Shown piece after piece: positions 29,521-37,364 of a DNA stretch of 64,000 nt. Within the stretch, counting starts at the first letter, position 1; the number at the start of each line of letters is the position of its first letter. Under the pieces are notes generated by a model. The model saw nothing but the letters and a program-made list of their open reading frames with translations. It ran no database searches and was not told the DNA's origin. Made by a program: the position numbers and the translations under genes. The DNA is from Kumtagia sp963820075 (GTDB taxonomy: Bacteria; Pseudomonadota; Alphaproteobacteria; Rhizobiales; Rhizobiaceae): positions 310,001 to 374,000 of the forward strand of contig CAWFYS010000012.1 of assembly GCA_963820075.1 (NCBI GenBank), read 5' to 3'.

Positions 29521-31107
29521 ATGTCGAAGATCAGAAGCGCGGCCGAAGCGGTTGCCGGCATCCGGGACGGGGCGGTCGTCGCCGTCAACGCATCGAGCGG
29601 CCTTTGCTGTCCCGATGAGGTGCTGGCGGCGCTTGGCGGGCGGTTTGCCGATACGGGAAGCCCGCGCGCCCTGACCATGATTCACCCGATCGCCGCGGGC
29701 GATATGTTCGGCACCAAGGGTATCGACCATCTCGCCGTGCATTCCGGCATGATCGACACCATCATTGGCGGCTCCTATCCCTCCGGCCCGTCCTCCGCCG
29801 AACCGCCCGCGATCTGGCAGTTGATCGGGCGCAACGAAGTTGCCGCCTATAATGTGCCCAGCGGCATCATCTTCGACATTTTGCGCGAGGCGTCCGGCAG
29901 GCGCCCTGGCGTGCTCACCAAGGTCGGCCTCGACACTTTCGTGGATCCCGATCACGAAGGCTGCGCCATGAACGAGCGCGCGCGTGACAAGCCGATCGTC
30001 CGCAAGATGCAGTTCGAAGGTGAGGAGTGGCTCTACTTCCCCGCCATCGACCCCGATGTCGCAATCGTCCGCGCTACCACCGCCGATGAGCGCGGCAACC
30101 TCACCTTCGAGGACGAGGGCGCCTATCTCGGCGCGATGGAGCTGGCGCTCGCCGCGCATAATTGCGGCGGCAAGGTCATCGCCCAGGTCAAACGGATCGC
30201 GCAGTCCGGCACGCTGAAGCCGCACGATGTGCGCGTGCCCGGCATGCTTGTCGACTTTATCGTGGAGGCGCCAGGACAGATGCAGACCACGGCCACGCCT
30301 TACGATCCGGCGATTTCCGGCCAGGTGTTCCGGCCGCTCGACAGCTTCCGCCTGGCCAAATTCGATGTCGCGAAGGTCATGGCGCGCCGCGTCGCGACGG
30401 AATTGCAGTCCGGTTGGGCGGTCAATATCGGCTTCGGCATATCGGCCAACGTTCCGCGCATCTTCATCGAGGAAGGCCGCCACGGCGATGTGACCTGGGT
30501 GATCGAACAGGGCGCGGTCGGCGGCGTGCCGCTGCTCGATTTCAAGTTCGGCTGCTCGTCCAATGCCGAAGCCTTCGTGGCTTCGCCGCAGCAATTCGCC
30601 TATTTTCAGGCAGCCGGCTTCGATGCCTCGCTGCTATCCTTCCTGCAGATCGACCGTGAGGGCTCGGTGAATGTCTCCAAGCTTTCCGCTCGCCCCCATG
30701 TGACGGCTGGCGCCGGCGGATTCGTCGACATCACCGCGCGCGCCAGAAAGATCGTTTTCTGCGGCTACTTCAACGCGGGAGCCAGGCTTTCGGCCGCGAA
30801 CGGCCGGCTGGTCATTGAGAAGGAGGGCAAGATCGCCAAGATCGTCGAAAAGGTCGAGCAGGTTTCGTTTTCGGGCAGGCGCGCCGTGTCGCAGGGCCAG
30901 GATGTGACCTATGTAACCGAGCGTTGTGTCATGAAGCTCACGCCGAACGGCCTCGTCATCACCGAGATTGCGCCCGGTGCCGATCTCGAACGTGACATAC
31001 TGGGGCAGGCAGCGATCCCGCTTGCAGTCGCCAAGGACCTGAAGTCGATGGATGCCGCGCTTTTTCACGAGGACCGTTTCGGCCTCGCACCGGCGCAAGC
31101 AGCATGA
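29521..31107 (+). CDS. Acyl-CoA:acetate/3-ketoacid CoA-transferase (class I, YdiF/propionate type)
   Basis: Activates a carboxylic acid by moving CoA from an acyl-CoA donor. The roughly 528-residue single chain fuses the alpha and beta subunit domains: the alpha part has GSYPSGPSSAEPPAIWQLIG and the beta part has INIGFGISANVPRIF and the catalytic Glu in VIEQGAVGGVP. The ATG at 29521 is preferred over the GTG at 29515. Its stop overlaps the enoyl-CoA hydratase start by 4 bp. Its place in the regulon suggests it primes the acid made by the aldehyde dehydrogenase. Confidence 0.93.
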   Translation: MSKIRSAAEAVAGIRDGAVVAVNASSGLCCPDEVLAALGGRFADTGSPRALTMIHPIAAGDMFGTKGIDHLAVHSGMIDTIIGGSYPSGPSSAEPPAIWQLIGRNEVAAYNVPSGIIFDILREASGRRPGVLTKVGLDTFVDPDHEGCAMNERARDKPIVRKMQFEGEEWLYFPAIDPDVAIVRATTADERGNLTFEDEGAYLGAMELALAAHNCGGKVIAQVKRIAQSGTLKPHDVRVPGMLVDFIVEAPGQMQTTATPYDPAISGQVFRPLDSFRLAKFDVAKVMARRVATELQSGWAVNIGFGISANVPRIFIEEGRHGDVTWVIEQGAVGGVPLLDFKFGCSSNAEAFVASPQQFAYFQAAGFDASLLSFLQIDREGSVNVSKLSARPHVTAGAGGFVDITARARKIVFCGYFNAGARLSAANGRLVIEKEGKIAKIVEKVEQVSFSGRRAVSQGQDVTYVTERCVMKLTPNGLVITEIAPGADLERDILGQAAIPLAVAKDLKSMDAALFHEDRFGLAPAQAA

Positions 31108-31889
31108 AGGAGATTATCGAGGAAGGCGTGCGCCTGCAGATCGAAGGCCCGATCGCGACGATCAGACTGGACAGGCCGTCCAAGCTCAACGCGCTAAACC
31201 GGGAAATGGTGGCGGAACTTGCCGCCATCTGCCGGGAGGTCGAGCATTCCCTCGCGCGCGTCGCGCTCATCACCGGCGCGGGCGAAAAATCCTTCTGTGC
31301 GGGCGGCGACATCAGTGCCTGGTCGAGTGAGACGCCGGAGGACTTTGGCAGGTTCTGGGTGCGCGAAGGCCATGCCGCATTCGATGCGGTGGCCCGATTG
31401 CGCCAGCCGACGATCGCAGTGCTCAACGGCGATTGCCTTGGCGGCGGACTGGAGCTTGCGGCCTGTGCGGACTATCGCATCGCCGAGCGCCATGCGCGGA
31501 TTGGCATGCCGGAGACCGGTCTCGGCATTCTGCCCGGCTGGTCAGGCACGCAGCGGGCGGTGCGCCGGTTCGGCCAGCAAGTCGTGCGGCGCATGGCGAT
31601 TTTCGGCGAGGTTTTCAGCGCCGAGGACGCTTTTCAACTCGGGCTCGTCGACCAGCTCTGCGAAAAAAGCCAGGGCATGGCCGCTGCGTCGGCGCTGGCG
31701 GCCAAGCTTCTGGCCCGCAGCCCGCAGGCAACCGCAACCACCAAGATGCTCATCAACGCCGCCGAAGGCGAAGAGCGCGAACGTGTTCTGGACGCTATCG
31801 CCGGCGAACTTGCCGCTGGCTCGCGTGATCTGGCAAAGGGCCTCGACGCGTTCCGGAACAAGCGCAAGCCGGACTTCTCGAAGGGTTAG
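31104..31889 (+). CDS. Enoyl-CoA hydratase/isomerase family protein
   Basis: 261-residue crotonase-fold protein. It shows the oxyanion-hole segments SFCAGGDISAWS and LNGDCLGGGLELAACADYRI, and a Glu in MPETGLGILPGWSGTQR at the catalytic position. It adds water to, or isomerises, an enoyl-CoA. It is translationally coupled to the CoA-transferase. Its TAG stop is formed by the first three bases of repeat D2. Confidence 0.92.
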   Translation: MKEIIEEGVRLQIEGPIATIRLDRPSKLNALNREMVAELAAICREVEHSLARVALITGAGEKSFCAGGDISAWSSETPEDFGRFWVREGHAAFDAVARLRQPTIAVLNGDCLGGGLELAACADYRIAERHARIGMPETGLGILPGWSGTQRAVRRFGQQVVRRMAIFGEVFSAEDAFQLGLVDQLCEKSQGMAAASALAAKLLARSPQATATTKMLINAAEGEERERVLDAIAGELAAGSRDLAKGLDAFRNKRKPDFSKG

Positions 31890-32138
31890 AGCAAGTTGCG
31901 GTTGATTGAAGATCTGTTCTCGGACGGCGGGCGATCCACCAGGAGGGTCGCGAGGTCGTACCGGTGGTACGGCCGAGCGATCCGACGCCGTGGGCGCCCG
32001 CCGCGGAAACCCGGAGGGCCGGGGGTTTGGGCCAAATCCATCGGGTTTCGGCTCGGCCGTACCACCGGTACGACCTTCGCCGTGACCTTGACCCAACCGT
32101 CACCGGCAGAATGGTTCAATCCATCGCAACTTGCTCTA
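31887..32138. mobile_element. Family D element, complete copy D2 (250 bp plus TA), MITE-like
   Basis: Perfect 14-bp terminal inverted repeats, TAGAGCAAGTTGCG at 31887-31900 and CGCAACTTGCTCTA at 32125-32138. The outer TA pairs look like a TA target-site duplication. Internal palindrome GTACCGGTGGTAC. No open frame of its own. Both ends form TAG stop codons for the convergent flanking genes. A mariner/IS630-like origin is inferred from the TA ends only. Confidence 0.75.
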
Positions 32139-32605
32139 ATCCTCGTCATCCTTCGCAGGATCATCAGCGTGTTCGTGCCTGACTGCACAATCCGGGCATC
32201 CTGATCGAGCACGCTGAAATCGATCGTGAGAATGCCGCGGTCCGGCCGTCGCGTCTCGCGCTTGCCGATAACTGTCAACACCGCTCGGATCGTGTCGCCG
32301 GGAAATACCGGACCGGCAAATTTCCAATTCCAGCCAAGCGACGCGACGGCTGCGAACTGGGCCGGGGCCCGGTTCTTCAAACCGTCGACCAGCGACAGGA
32401 CGAGGAGGCCGTGCGCAACCCTTTTCGGGAAGCCGTGCCTGGCAGCGCCTTCCTCGCTCATGTGGATTTCGAAACGGTCTCCGGTGAGTTCCGCGAACCG
32501 GTCGATGTGGGCCGTGTCTATCGTGACACTGCCGGTTTCGATCGTGTCGCCAGCCTCGACATCCTCGAAGTAATGTCTGCCGGCCCCAAGCTGCCTCCCG
32601 ACCAT
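32136..32605 (-). CDS. MaoC-like (R)-specific enoyl-CoA hydratase, C-terminus frameshifted
   Basis: Hot-dog fold hydratase. From MVGRQLGAGRHYFEDVEAGD it shows FAELTGDRFEIHMSEEGAAR, the hydratase 2 motif region with Asp and His equivalents, and FPKRVAHGLLVLSLVDGL. As read, the frame runs on into repeat D2 to 31886. Adding one A to CGAAG at 32151-32155 gives the natural ending LRKDDED and a TAG stop at 32136-32138 (about 156 residues). That TAG is the edge of D2. Confidence 0.82.
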
Positions 32606-32609
32606 GGCC

Positions 32610-33626
32610 CTAGACGGGAACCGGCGCGTCCTCGCGCAGCAATCCCCTGGACTTGAGCTCCGCCCAGAAATCGGACGGGATCGGCCGGCTGAACCAGTCG
32701 ATGTTCTGTTGCAGCTGTTCGGTCGTGCGGGTGCCGGCGCAGAAAGCGGCGACCGACGGATGCGCGACCACGAATTGCAGCGCCGCCGCCGGCAGCGGCA
32801 CCTCATGAGAGGCGCAGACGACCTCGATCGCCGCGACCCGTTTCATAATGTCGTCAGGCGCGGGCGAATAGTTGTATTTCGCCCCGGGCCTGGCGCCGGT
32901 CGCGAGGATGCCGGAGTTGAAGCCGCCGCCGACAACCACCGCGACATCGCGCTCGTCACAAAGCGGCAGGAACCGGTCGAGCGCTTCCTGCTCCAGAAGG
33001 GTGTAGCGGCCGGCGAGCAGGAAGCAGTCGAAGTCACGCTGCTGCAACGCCGCATGGCAGACTTCCCATTCGTTGACTCCGACGCCGATTGCCTTGACCA
33101 GGCCTTCGCCGCGCAGTTTCTCCAGCGCCTTCCAGCAGCCGTCCATCGCCTGTCTGAACACCTCCGGCTGCTCCGCGCCACGCGTGAAGACATCGATGTC
33201 GTGGATGAACAGGATATCGATATGTTCGAGCGCCAGGCGCTGCAGCGAGTCCTCGAAGGCGCGCATCGTCCCGTCATAGGAATAGTCGAATTCAAGGGCA
33301 TTGGCGGCCCCGTCGACCCAGGGGGAAAAGTCGATCCCGGCCCGGCGCCCCGGCTTGAGCAAACGCCCGACCTTGGTGGAGACGATGAAATCGTCGCGGT
33401 TCTTCCAGCGCAGCGAATGGCCTAGCCTCAGCTCCGCCAGTCCATGGCCGTAGTAGGGCGCGGTGTCGAAATAACGGACGCCTGCATCCCAGGCCTGTTG
33501 GATCATGGCGTCGGACGTCGCCTCGTCGATGGGCCGAAATATATTGCCGATAGGCGCGGTGCCGAAGGCGAAGGCAGTGACATCGAAGCCGGCGCGGCCG
33601 AACCGTCTTTTCGCGGAAACCTCCAA
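32610..33626 (-). CDS. Aldo/keto reductase (D-threo-aldose 1-dehydrogenase-like)
   Basis: TIM-barrel oxidoreductase of about 338 residues. It has RYFDTAPYYGHGLAELRLGH (tetrad Asp and Tyr), FIVSTKVGRLLKP (Lys) and ILFIHDIDVFTRG (His), as in aldose and pyridoxal dehydrogenases. The frame is open to 33722, but operator O4 lies inside that extension. The TTG at 33626, 5 nt after GGGAGG, is the probable start. It lies directly upstream of the MaoC gene and is divergent from the acyl-CoA dehydrogenase gene. Aldose or lactol oxidation is possible; not proven. Confidence 0.85.
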   Translation of the reverse strand: MEVSAKRRFGRAGFDVTAFAFGTAPIGNIFRPIDEATSDAMIQQAWDAGVRYFDTAPYYGHGLAELRLGHSLRWKNRDDFIVSTKVGRLLKPGRRAGIDFSPWVDGAANALEFDYSYDGTMRAFEDSLQRLALEHIDILFIHDIDVFTRGAEQPEVFRQAMDGCWKALEKLRGEGLVKAIGVGVNEWEVCHAALQQRDFDCFLLAGRYTLLEQEALDRFLPLCDERDVAVVVGGGFNSGILATGARPGAKYNYSPAPDDIMKRVAAIEVVCASHEVPLPAAALQFVVAHPSVAAFCAGTRTTEQLQQNIDWFSRPIPSDFWAELKSRGLLREDAPVPV

Positions 33627-33643
33627 ACCATCCTCCCATAGCA

Positions 33644-33659
33644 GTAACTGGATAGTTAC
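33644..33659. promoter_or_regulatory. Operator O4 upstream of the second aldo/keto reductase gene
   Basis: GTAACTGGATAGTTAC, differing from O1 at two positions. It lies 17 bp upstream of the probable TTG start of the minus-strand unit. Confidence 0.75.
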
Positions 33660-33755
33660 TAACGCAGCCGTTTGGAAAACGCAAGGCCAACCGCGACGAC
33701 CGTTGGCAATGGAAATCGGCACCGTCTTGACATTGCCGGATTCCGCGCTTAGTAA

Positions 33756-33771
33756 GTAACTAGATGGTTAT
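33756..33771. promoter_or_regulatory. Operator O5 upstream of the acyl-CoA dehydrogenase gene
   Basis: GTAACTAGATGGTTAT, close to O1 with both arms recognisable. It lies 16 bp before the plus-strand start and 96 bp from O4. The divergent pair therefore has one operator per direction. Confidence 0.7.
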
Positions 33772-33787
33772 TTAAAGGAAGCGGCGG

Positions 33788-34933
33788 ATGAGGTTGACCG
33801 AGGTCCAGGTGCAGGTTCGGGACATGGCTCGGCAATTTGCCGGGGAGGTCATCAGACCGATGGCGGAGAGCCTCGATCGCGAGGAGCGTTTCCCCGCCGA
33901 GCTTTACAAGCAGATGGGCGAACTCGGCCTTTTCGGCATCGGCGTGCCGGAGGAGATGGGTGGTCCCGGCTTCGACACCGTCACCTATGCGCTGGTGATG
34001 GAGGAGCTTTCGCGCGGTTATGCGTCCGTCGCCGATCAATGCGGCCTGGTTGAACTTGTATCGAGCCTGCTTGTCCGTCACGGAACGCATGCGCAGCGCC
34101 AGCGTTGGCTCGCCGGTCTGCTGTCAGCCGATGTCAAGGCCGCCTACTGCATCACCGAGCCGGAGGCCGGCACCGATGTTTCGGGGATACGCTCGACCGC
34201 GGTGCGCGACGGAGATGGCTGGCTGCTTAACGGCGGCAAGATCTGGATCCACAACGCGCCGGTTGCCGATGTCGGTTTCGTGCTTGCCCGCACCGACAAG
34301 GCAGCCGGAAATCGCGGCATGAGCATCTTCATCGTGGATCTGAGTTCGGACGGCGTCGAGCGCGGACCAAAGGAGCACAAGATGGGTCAGCGTGCCAGCC
34401 AGGTGGGCGCACTGACTTTCAGCGACGTCAGGCTGCCGGCCGAGGCGCTGCTGGGCGAAGCGGGGCGCGGCTTCCACATGATGATGAGCGTGCTGGACAA
34501 GGGCCGCGTCGGCATCGCCGCGCTCGCCGTCGGCATCGGTCAGGCCGGCCTTGAGGCAGCACTCGACTATGCGAAGCAGCGCAAGCAGTTCGGCAAGGCA
34601 ATCTCCGATTTCCAGGGGGTGCAATGGCTGCTCGCCGATATTGCCCGCGACGTGGAGGCCGCCCGGCTGCTCGTACACAGCGCCGCCGCCAAGATCGATG
34701 CCGGCGAGGACGCCACCCGCTATTGCTCAATGGCCAAATGGTTCGCCTCCGACATGGCCGTGGCGCGCAGCGCCGATGCGGTTCAGGTCTTCGGCGGCAG
34801 CGGCTATATTCGTGGCTTCGAGGTCGAGCGCCTCTATCGCGATGCCAAGATCACCCAAATCTACGAAGGCACGAACCAGATCCAGCGCGCCATCATTGCG
34901 CGCGAACTCCTCAAGAACGGAGCGCGCGCATGA
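33788..34933 (+). CDS. Acyl-CoA dehydrogenase
   Basis: FAD-dependent alpha,beta-dehydrogenation of an acyl-CoA, with electrons passed to ETF. The 381 residues include AYCITEPEAGTDVSGIRSTA (FAD and substrate binding), RKQFGKAISDFQGVQWLLAD and the C-terminal catalytic Glu in QIYEGTNQIQRAIIAREL, as in short/medium-chain enzymes. A GGAAG stretch precedes the ATG. Its stop overlaps the SDR start (ATGA). It forms a two-gene unit under operator O5. Confidence 0.94.
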   Translation: MRLTEVQVQVRDMARQFAGEVIRPMAESLDREERFPAELYKQMGELGLFGIGVPEEMGGPGFDTVTYALVMEELSRGYASVADQCGLVELVSSLLVRHGTHAQRQRWLAGLLSADVKAAYCITEPEAGTDVSGIRSTAVRDGDGWLLNGGKIWIHNAPVADVGFVLARTDKAAGNRGMSIFIVDLSSDGVERGPKEHKMGQRASQVGALTFSDVRLPAEALLGEAGRGFHMMMSVLDKGRVGIAALAVGIGQAGLEAALDYAKQRKQFGKAISDFQGVQWLLADIARDVEAARLLVHSAAAKIDAGEDATRYCSMAKWFASDMAVARSADAVQVFGGSGYIRGFEVERLYRDAKITQIYEGTNQIQRAIIARELLKNGARA

Positions 34934-35709
34934 ACACGCCCAGGCAGGCCGCGCTGATCACCGGCTCCAGCCGCGGGATCGGGTTGGCGACAGCCGCGGC
35001 GCTGGCCAGGGCCGGATTCGATGTCGCTGTCAACGGTCCGGAGGACGACGCGGAGCTCGCGGCCGCGGTCGAAACCGTGGCCCGACATGGCGGCAAGGTC
35101 GTCAAGGTGCCCGGCGACATCAGCAGGACTGAAAATCACGAAGCCATGCTGGACATGGCCGAAGCCGGCATCGGCCCTCTCACGACAATGGTCAACAATG
35201 CCGGCGTGTCGGTGCTGTCTCGCGGCGACCTTCTCGACGTGACCGAGGAAAGCTACGACCGCTGCATGGCGATCAACACGAAGGCGCTGTTCTTCCTGAG
35301 CCAGGCCTTTGCGCGGCGCCTGGTCAAGCGCGATCGCGGTGACGGACGCTTCTACAGCCTGATCAATGTGTCATCGTCGAATGCCGTGGCGGTTGCCGTA
35401 CAGCGGGGCGAATATTGTGCCTCGAAGGCGGCGGCGGCGATGATTTCGAAGGTTTTCGCCGTCCGCCTCGGCGGGGAAGGCATCGCTGTCTACGACATAC
35501 AGCCGGGTGTGATCGACACCGACATGACAAGCGCGGTGAAGGATACCTACGAGCGGCGCGTAGCGGAGCAAGGCCTGACACTTTTGCCGCGCATGGGACG
35601 GCCGGCCGAGGTCGGCCAGATCATTGCCACGCTGGCTGCCGGCGCGCTGCCCTACACGACCGGCCATGTCATTTCGGCGGACGGCGGCATGCTGGTTCCG
35701 CGCTTCTAA
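34930..35709 (+). CDS. Short-chain dehydrogenase/reductase (FabG-like)
   Basis: NAD(P)-dependent oxidoreductase, 259 residues. Rossmann motif TGSSRGIG at 11-18, NNAG at 89-92, catalytic S149/S150, Y162 and K166 in GEYCASKAAAAM, and the end GHVISADGGMLVPRF. In the pathway it could oxidise a 3-hydroxyacyl-CoA or reduce a keto sugar; the sequence does not decide this. Its TAA stop is the first triplet of repeat A4. Confidence 0.93.
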   Translation: MNTPRQAALITGSSRGIGLATAAALARAGFDVAVNGPEDDAELAAAVETVARHGGKVVKVPGDISRTENHEAMLDMAEAGIGPLTTMVNNAGVSVLSRGDLLDVTEESYDRCMAINTKALFFLSQAFARRLVKRDRGDGRFYSLINVSSSNAVAVAVQRGEYCASKAAAAMISKVFAVRLGGEGIAVYDIQPGVIDTDMTSAVKDTYERRVAEQGLTLLPRMGRPAEVGQIIATLAAGALPYTTGHVISADGGMLVPRF

Positions 35710-35810
35710 GCAGGTTCCGGAAAAGTGTGTCACGGTTTTCCGACAGAAACCTGCGACAAAACAAGAGGCTAAGCAGGCGAAGCGTGGGCGAAGCCACGCA
35801 AGTCTGCTTA
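35707..35810. repeat. Family A element, copy A4
   Basis: Full 102-bp copy from TAAGCAGGTTCCGG to GTCTGCTTA, directly at the SDR stop codon. Removing one unit leaves CGC TTC TAG, still a stop codon. Confidence 0.88.
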
Positions 35811-35901
35811 GCGCATCGCGGCGAAAAGTGAGGACCGGCTTTCGGCAGATACGATGTCAAAACAAATAGTTAAGGCAGACCATACGGCCGTAGCCGGATT
35901 T

Positions 35902-35962
35902 CGCCCCTCATCCGGCCTGCGGGCCACCCTCTCCCACAAGGGGACCGCAAGCCGGGCGAAGG
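35902..35962. repeat. Family B element, partial copy
   Basis: GCCCCTCATCCGGCCTGCGG followed by ACCCTCTCCCACAAGGGG, related to the right half of the 28213-28380 element. No gene is visible from 35811 to 36062. Confidence 0.55.
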
Positions 35963-36062
35963 GACACGGCCGCAACGCCGACGATCCCCTCTGGGGCGGC
36001 AGCGACTTCAAGAGCGCGCTCGGCATGAAGTCGCTGTTGGCGCTTTACGGCGTCTGACGGCA

Positions 36063-36924
36063 ATGCGCGATTTCAGCAGCAGTCATTCCGCTCTTGCGCT
36101 CAACACCGCGACGCTCGGCCATAATGTCGACGGCTGCGGTGCCGGCTGGTCGCCCGAGCAGGTGATCGACGCCTGTGCGGAGCTTGGTTATGGCGGGATC
36201 GTCTTCTGGCGGCGGGAAATAGGCGGCAGAGCCGTGACGATCGGCAATTATGCGCGCAAGGCCGGTCTCAAGGTCATCGGATTATGTCGCACGCCGTTTC
36301 TTGTCGGTCCTCTCGCGCCGAGGCCGCGTGAGAGGCTTCTGCATGATTTCGAAGTCTTCAATAGAAATGGCCGCGGGGCTCGGCGCGGAGGTCTTGACCA
36401 TTGTGGTCGGGGGCGTCGAGCCCGGAACAAAAGGCATGACGGAAAGCCTGAAGCGCGTCGCCGATATAGTGGCGCGGATGGCACCGGTCGCGGCCGCACG
36501 GAACGTGAAGCTCGCGCTCGAGCCGCTGCATCCGGTTTATGGGGGCGACCGGTCCTGCCTCGTGACGGTTGGCGATGCAGTGGAGCTCTGCGGCGCGATC
36601 GGGCACCCGGCTGTCGGCATCGCAATCGATGTCTATCACGTTTGGTGGGACACCGGCCTGCACCGGCAATTGCAGCGCGCGGGCAAGGGGCTGATCCTCG
36701 GCTATCATCTGTGCGACTGGCTTGCCGATACGCGCGATGTTCTGCTCGACCGAGGCATGATGGGAGACGGCGTCGCCGATCTGAGGGCCATACGTGCCGC
36801 CGTCGAGGCCGCGGGTTACGAGGGCCCGTGCGAGGTCGAGATCTTTTCAGCCGGCGACTGGTGGAAGCGCCCGCCGCGCGAGGTGCTTGAAACCTGCATA
36901 GCGCGGTTCCGCTCTGTCTGTTGA
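36063..36924 (+). pseudogene. Sugar phosphate isomerase/epimerase (xylose isomerase-like TIM barrel), single frameshift
   Basis: AP-endonuclease-2 type TIM barrel. The start LALNTATLGHNVDGCGAGWS, then VIDACAELGYGGIVFWRREI. A shift at 36357-36358 (TT for T) is followed by SIEMAAGLGAEVLTIVVGG, LALEPLHPVYGGDRSCL (metal Glu), VGIAIDVYHVWWD (metal Asp and His), GYHLCDWLADTRD and YEGPCEVEIFSAGDWW (Glu). Corrected length is about 286 residues. Such proteins act on sugars, inosose or hydroxypyruvate. None of the TetR-type operators is upstream, so membership in the regulon is uncertain. Confidence 0.82.
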
Positions 36925-37364
36925 ATCCCGGTGATGACGCCAGGTACGACGCAACGTTGGGCGGCGGCTGACCGCAACGAGCTCGCCCATCCGGCCACAG
37001 CGTCTACGCCGCGATGCGCGAGGCAACCGTCGGCGACGCATCTCAAGCCGCAGACGTGCGGACCTATTGCGAGGAACCGGGCCGGATCGTCCATCTAAGC
37101 CTCGGGCGGATACAGCCCGGTCGGAAAGCCTGGCCCTGCCGCGACACACGGGAAAGCAGTTTCTTGCTAGGCTCCGCCGCCCGGTGCTACACTCCTGCAA
37201 TAAGCCGCCTTCATCGTCGACGCCGTGCTTGCAGCGGCCGCACCGCCGGGAAGATGGTGGCGCGTCGCAGGGGTCCGATGCTGCGTGCCGGCGGTGGGGG
37301 CGCCGATACGATGAAAAGCCGGTTTCGCGCCCGGCCGGCCACAGCAGGACGGGGAGGTCGTGGC
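36925..37364. other. Intergenic stretch without a supported gene
   Basis: About 440 bp. The open frame that enters the aminotransferase gene begins at 37014, but the encoded segment is Arg-rich and unlike any aminotransferase N-terminus. A GGGGAGG sequence at 37351 marks the start of the next gene. Nothing else is recognised. Confidence 0.5.

Noticed and set aside
31886..32135. C-terminal extension of the MaoC protein
   Set aside because: It translates repeat D2 after a one-base deletion. The natural ending is at 32136.
36816..37200. Minus-strand open frames between the TIM-barrel and aminotransferase genes
   Set aside because: Arg-rich and without motif; they overlap the true gene end.
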